NCBI GenBank assembly: GCA_949284615.1
Contig: CASDWL010000041.1
Span: 1-11,144 of the forward strand
DNA: 11,144 nt
Reading direction: 5' to 3'
From: an uncultured Mycoplasma sp.
GTDB lineage: Bacteria; Bacillota_I; Bacilli_A; Mycoplasmatales; Metamycoplasmataceae
This document shows, piece by piece, positions 8,131-11,144 of the stretch; the stretch's first letter is position 1, and each line of letters starts with the position of its first letter. The position numbers and the translations under genes are program-made. Below the pieces are notes generated by a model that was given only the letters and a program-made list of their open reading frames with translations, searched no databases and was not told the DNA's origin.

Positions 8131-8925
8131 ACAAATAAATTATCATATTATTTTAAATTTTCTATAAAAGATATTGCTTACATGTCAATTCTTTTGGCAC
8201 TATATAGTGTAATTAAAATTTCTTGTTATATGATATTTAAAGGTCCTTTGAACTTCAATATAGAATTATTATTTTGAATATTTAATGGAATTTTATTTGG
8301 ATCAATTAAAGGGAGCATATTTTCTTTAATATGTGATACTATCTTTACTTTTATAACTTCTGGAATAGGATATTGAATGATAGAATATGCCATAGTAGCT
8401 CCATTAGTAAGCATTGTGGCAGCAATTTTCATGAAAAATTATAAAAATAAAAATAGTTCAATATACATAAGCATTATAACCATCATGATAGTTATAATAA
8501 GTTCGCTTGTGATATTTTTCTTTCAACTATTTAATGAACAATTTAGATATGAAGGAGTAAGCACCAAAAATATTATTCCTATTGCTATTTATGTTCTTAT
8601 TGGATTTTTTAGTATAACTACAACAGGATATTTAATCTTTTCTTTAATAAAATATAAAACAACAAGAGATTGATTATATATAAGAAAAATCTATATATTA
8701 TCAATGATTATTTTAATTATAGTCATCTTTAGATGATTATGAGGTCCATATGCTTATTTAAAATATTCTCAAAGATTTTATTCAAAAAATATAGATTTTG
8801 CAAAACAATATCCTTTATCTCTATTTGGAATAGTTACTAAAACTTATTTAACAATACCTATTGCTTTTACAATTTCTATACCAACTATTAGAATCATTGA
8901 GAAATTTAAAAATATGAACAAATAG
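8128..8925 (+). CDS. ECF transporter S component (FolT-like), probable ATT start
   Basis: A hydrophobic 265-residue protein with about eight membrane segments. The first part (KDIAYMSILLALYSVIKI, then WIFNGILFGSIKGSIFSLICDTI, then GIGYWMIEYAI) follows the pattern of energy-coupling-factor substrate-binding subunits. The last part (RWLWGPYAYL, then LFGIVTKTYLTIPIAF) resembles the C-terminal helices of folate-type S components, which bind a vitamin and dock on the shared EcfAAT module. The substrate is inferred, not shown. It is longer than typical S components (about 170-200 residues), apparently through extra hydrophobic segments around 105-170. Five Trp codons are UGA. The first in-frame ATG (8182) would begin inside helix 1 and drop its basic leader, so I place the start at ATT 8128; TTA 8140 and ATA 8164 are alternatives. 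It ends the plus-strand run. Confidence 0.78.
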
Positions 8926-8926
8926 A

Positions 8927-8949
8927 AAATAAATTCTATTAATTTATTT
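8927..8949. terminator. Bidirectional AT hairpin between converging genes
   Basis: AAATAAATT (8927-8935) and AATTTATTT (8941-8949) form a perfect 9-bp stem with a 5-base loop. It starts one base after the ECF stop codon and lies 15 bases from the end of the converging Asp23-like gene. The position suits a shared terminator, but the stem contains no G or C and a clean T-run is missing, so strength is uncertain. Confidence 0.45.
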
Positions 8950-8964
8950 CATTAATATATTTAA

Positions 8965-9273
8965 TTAAAAAGAACCTACATAATTAATGGTAATATTTTT
9001 AGGTTTTTTATCAACTAAAAATAGACAATGCATTTCAATTTTATTTTTTAATTTTTTAATTGTTTCACTAATGTTTACTTTAGAAGAAACTTTTACTTCT
9101 ATTTGAAAAAAAATGTTATTTTCTTTTTCTCTAATTACTATTTCAGTTTTTGAATCATTAATTTTAATTCCTTCAATTGTTTTATCTAAAGAATTAATAA
9201 TATCTTCAAAAGCTTTTTTATCGATAATTAGAGAAATTTTTTGATTTGAATGAAGAACTAAATTACTAACCAT
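8965..9273 (-). CDS. Divergent Asp23/Gls24 (DUF322)-like protein
   Basis: A 102-residue soluble protein. Its predicted order is beta (KISLIIDKK), helix (AFEDIINSLDKTIEGI), two beta strands (TEIVIRE, FFQIEVKVSSKVNI), helix (SETIKKLKNKIEM) and a final strand (KNITINYVG). This matches the Asp23/Gls24 fold, including the 'EGI' after helix 1 and the terminal 'VxxV' type strand. Family members such as YqhY are small proteins linked to envelope stress or lipid metabolism in Firmicutes. The match is by pattern only and sequence identity looks low. The ATG shares one base with the efp stop (TAATG), and GGGA inside the efp tail can serve as ribosome site, so it is translated with efp. No Trp codons are present. 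Confidence 0.55.
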   Translation of the reverse strand: MVSNLVLHSNQKISLIIDKKAFEDIINSLDKTIEGIKINDSKTEIVIREKENNIFFQIEVKVSSKVNISETIKKLKNKIEMHCLFLVDKKPKNITINYVGSF

Positions 9274-9836
9274 TATTTTTTCCCTTTTCCTATATATTTT
9301 CCTTCTTCAGTAGAAACTATTATAATATCTCCCTGTTTAATAAACATAGGAACTTCAATTTCATATCCTGTTACCAAAGTAACTTTTTTTTGCGGATTTG
9401 TTGTAGTATTTCCTTTAACTGCATCAAAAGCTTCAGCAACTTCAATTTCTATATTCAAAGGAATTTCAATATCTAAAATTTCCTCTCCAAATTTTCTAAC
9501 TTTAACTTTTGATCCTTCAACTAAAAAATTTAATTCTCATTCCAAACGATTCAATGGAATTTCAATTTGTTCATATGTTGTTTCATCCATTAATATAGCA
9601 TTTACATTGTCATTATATAAATAATTCATTGCTATTGTTTCAATATGAGCTTTTTGAACTTTGTCTCCGCCAGTAAAAGATTTAATTGTTGTTGCTCCAG
9701 TTCTTAAATCTTTAACCTTAGCTTTGACATTAGCTTGCCCTCTACCTTGTTTTGAATGCTGTGCAGTTAAAACAACAAAAATACTTCCATCTAATTGAAA
9801 TGTAATCCCTGGTTTGAAATCATTTACACTTATCAT
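9273..9836 (-). CDS. efp: Elongation factor P
   Basis: A 187-residue protein of standard EF-P length that binds between the P and E sites of stalled ribosomes and stimulates peptide-bond formation at polyproline stretches. The KOW-like domain I begins with FKPGITFQLDG and carries the loop SKQGRGQANVKAK, with Arg32 at the tip where many bacteria have a modified Lys. OB domains II and III follow, including VTLVTGYEIEVPMFIKQGD near the C-terminus. A UGA codon encodes Trp100 and would otherwise split the gene. AGGT lies 5 bases before the ATG, partly formed by the stop region of the upstream peptidase gene; the two genes are 6 bases apart. It overlaps the Asp23-like gene by one base. Confidence 0.96.
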
Positions 9837-9842
9837 AATTAC

Positions 9843-10880
9843 CTACTTTCTAGTTAAAACCTTATTACCATCTTTCGTTACTAAAACATCATCTTCTATT
9901 CTTGCGCCACCAAGTTTTTCAATATAAATTCCTGGTTCTACTGTAATAATCATGCCAGGCTCCAAAACTATATCTGATGTAGTAGATACATATGGAAATT
10001 CATGAACATCAATACCTAACCCATGACCTGTAGAATGTACAAAGAAATTATCATATCCTTTTGATTTGATGAAAGAACGACAAACTTTATCTATTTCACT
10101 TGCTTTAATTCCTGGTTTAACAGCTTCTCTTCCTAATCTAGCAGCTTCTTCTACTATAGATAATATTTCATTAAATTTTTCATTTCCTTGATTCTCATAG
10201 ATAAAAGTTCTTGTAATATCAGCACAATAACCATCATATTGAGCACCAAAATCTATAGTAACCATATCACCTTTTTTCAATTTTTTATCTGACGAATGAT
10301 GATGTGGTTCTGCAGTTGAATCATTAAAAGCAACAATAGAATCAAAAGCTTCTCTTTCTGCACCTTTTCTAACCATAATATATTCTAATTTATGTTGAAG
10401 TTCTTTTTCAGTTACTCCTTCTTTAATATATGATTTTAAGACTTCAAAAGACTCTAGGGAAATATCTATTGCTTTTTGTACTAATTTGATTTCATCCTCA
10501 GATTTAACAATTCTAAACATCTGAGCATTTATAGAAGTAAATGTCACTTTTGTTCCAGTAAATATTTTTTTTAAATAATCTCTTTTAGATAAAGTTAAAT
10601 AATTATCTTCTATTGCAATTTTTTTAAAATTTTTACTCAATAATCATTTTTGTAGAGAATCTTTTTTTAAAAGATTTACTTTAACATTCTTAGCATTATT
10701 TTTTGCATATTCTATATATCTACCATCAACAAATAATGTGGCTTCTTTATTAGATTCAATTATTAATCAACCATCTGTTGTACTAACACCTGTATATCAT
10801 CTTCTTGTTTGAGGTGATTCACAAATTATTGCGTCTATTTTCTTTTCCTTCAAGACATCAAATAATTTTTGAGAATTCAT
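9843..10880 (-). CDS. pepP: M24-family Xaa-Pro aminopeptidase/dipeptidase
   Basis: A 345-residue cytoplasmic metallopeptidase with the pita-bread fold, which removes N-terminal residues preceding proline from peptides, relevant to an organism that lives on imported peptides. The N-terminal creatinase-like domain (1-115) precedes the catalytic domain. All five metal ligands are visible: D210 and D221 in the DFGAQYDGYCAD stretch, H286 in STGHGLG, E315 in TVEPG and E329 in ARIED. The active-site His cluster is HHH at 193-195. Three N-terminal Trp codons are UGA. AAGGAG lies 9 bases before the ATG, inside the last codons of rpmG. It could be PepQ-like (dipeptidase) rather than PepP; the length does not settle this. 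Placement beside efp, a polyproline factor, is a recurrent bacterial arrangement. Confidence 0.93.
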
Positions 10881-11033
10881 CTATTTTTTCTCCTTGTGAG
10901 AAGTATGTTTATTACATTTGTGGCAATGTTTTTTCAAATCTATTTTTTCCACTGTATTTTTTTTATTTTTCTTTGTAATGTAATTTTCCATTTTACATTC
11001 TTCACATCTTAATGTAATACCTACTGCTGGCAT
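10881..11033 (-). CDS. rpmG: 50S ribosomal protein L33 (bL33)
   Basis: A 50-residue basic protein, the usual length of bL33, a component of the large ribosomal subunit near the E site. The pattern ITLRCEECK, then [10 protein letters not shown], then [16 protein letters not shown] matches the family closely. Two CxxC pairs (C10/C13 and C37/C40) make this the zinc-binding form. It has a strong ribosome site, AAAAGGAG, 7 bases before ATG. Its TAG stop directly abuts the ATG of the peptidase gene with no spacer, and codons 47-48 (AAG GAG) double as that gene's Shine-Dalgarno. It is the first gene of the rpmG-pepP-efp-Asp23-like operon. Confidence 0.95.
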   Translation of the reverse strand: MPAVGITLRCEECKMENYITKKNKKNTVEKIDLKKHCHKCNKHTSHKEKK

Positions 11034-11062
11034 AAATATTCTCCTTTTATCCTAATATATTA

Positions 11063-11092
11063 AGTATAGTAAATTCAATTAAATAAATTATA
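11063..11092 (-). promoter_or_regulatory. Candidate promoter(s) of the rpmG operon
   Basis: On the minus strand two -10-like boxes precede rpmG: TATACT (11063-11068), giving a leader of about 22 bases, and a perfect TATAAT (11087-11092), giving about 46. Neither has a good -35 hexamer, as is common in mycoplasmas. No gene is visible in 11034-11144. Confidence 0.4.
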
Positions 11093-11144
11093 AAATATTA
11101 CATAAAAAATAAATTAAAAATACCTAAAAACTACCCATTCTTAA

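Noticed and set aside
8226..8432. Minus-strand open frame of 68 codons opposite the ECF gene
   Set aside because: It is antisense to conserved helices of the S component and has no supporting motif or start signal.

Overview
The window is AT-rich chromosomal DNA from a wall-less bacterium of the Mollicutes, most likely a Mycoplasma-type organism. The main evidence is the genetic code. Eight protein genes continue straight through in-frame UGA codons at places where their families expect an ordinary residue or Trp, about 22 UGA codons in all, and I saw no UGG used for Trp. Read with code 4 (UGA = Trp) every split reading frame closes into a full-length protein, so none of these genes is broken. 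The species cannot be fixed from sequence reading alone.

Layout. (1) Positions 7-3402, minus strand, read right to left: pyruvate kinase (pyk), glycerol-3-phosphate dehydrogenase (gpsA), a Cof-type HAD phosphatase, and tRNA-His. This is a central-metabolism block: pyk makes ATP and pyruvate, and gpsA links glycolytic triose phosphate to glycerol phosphate for lipids. (2) Positions 3403-3756, a 354-base divergent intergenic region with promoter candidates for both directions, a 12-base tandem repeat and two small inverted repeats. (3) Positions 3757-8925, plus strand: an unassigned 287-residue coiled-coil protein with one C-terminal membrane anchor, then trmL, a second SPOUT RNA methyltransferase, a YtpR-type tRNA-binding protein, tyrS, a small DivIVA-domain protein and an ECF transporter S component. 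Four consecutive genes here handle tRNA or rRNA. (4) A short AT-rich hairpin at 8927-8949 lies between converging gene sets. (5) Positions 8965-11033, minus strand, read right to left: rpmG (L33), an M24 Xaa-Pro peptidase, efp (elongation factor P) and a divergent Asp23/Gls24-like protein, packed with stop and start codons touching or overlapping. The last 111 bases carry the likely promoter of that operon.

Most of the window is ordinary housekeeping. I see no mobile element, CRISPR array, prophage or defence system. The parts most worth a second look are the anchored coiled-coil protein at 3757-4620, the ECF S component whose best-supported start codon is ATT, the Arg at the EF-P loop tip, and the structured divergent intergenic region.
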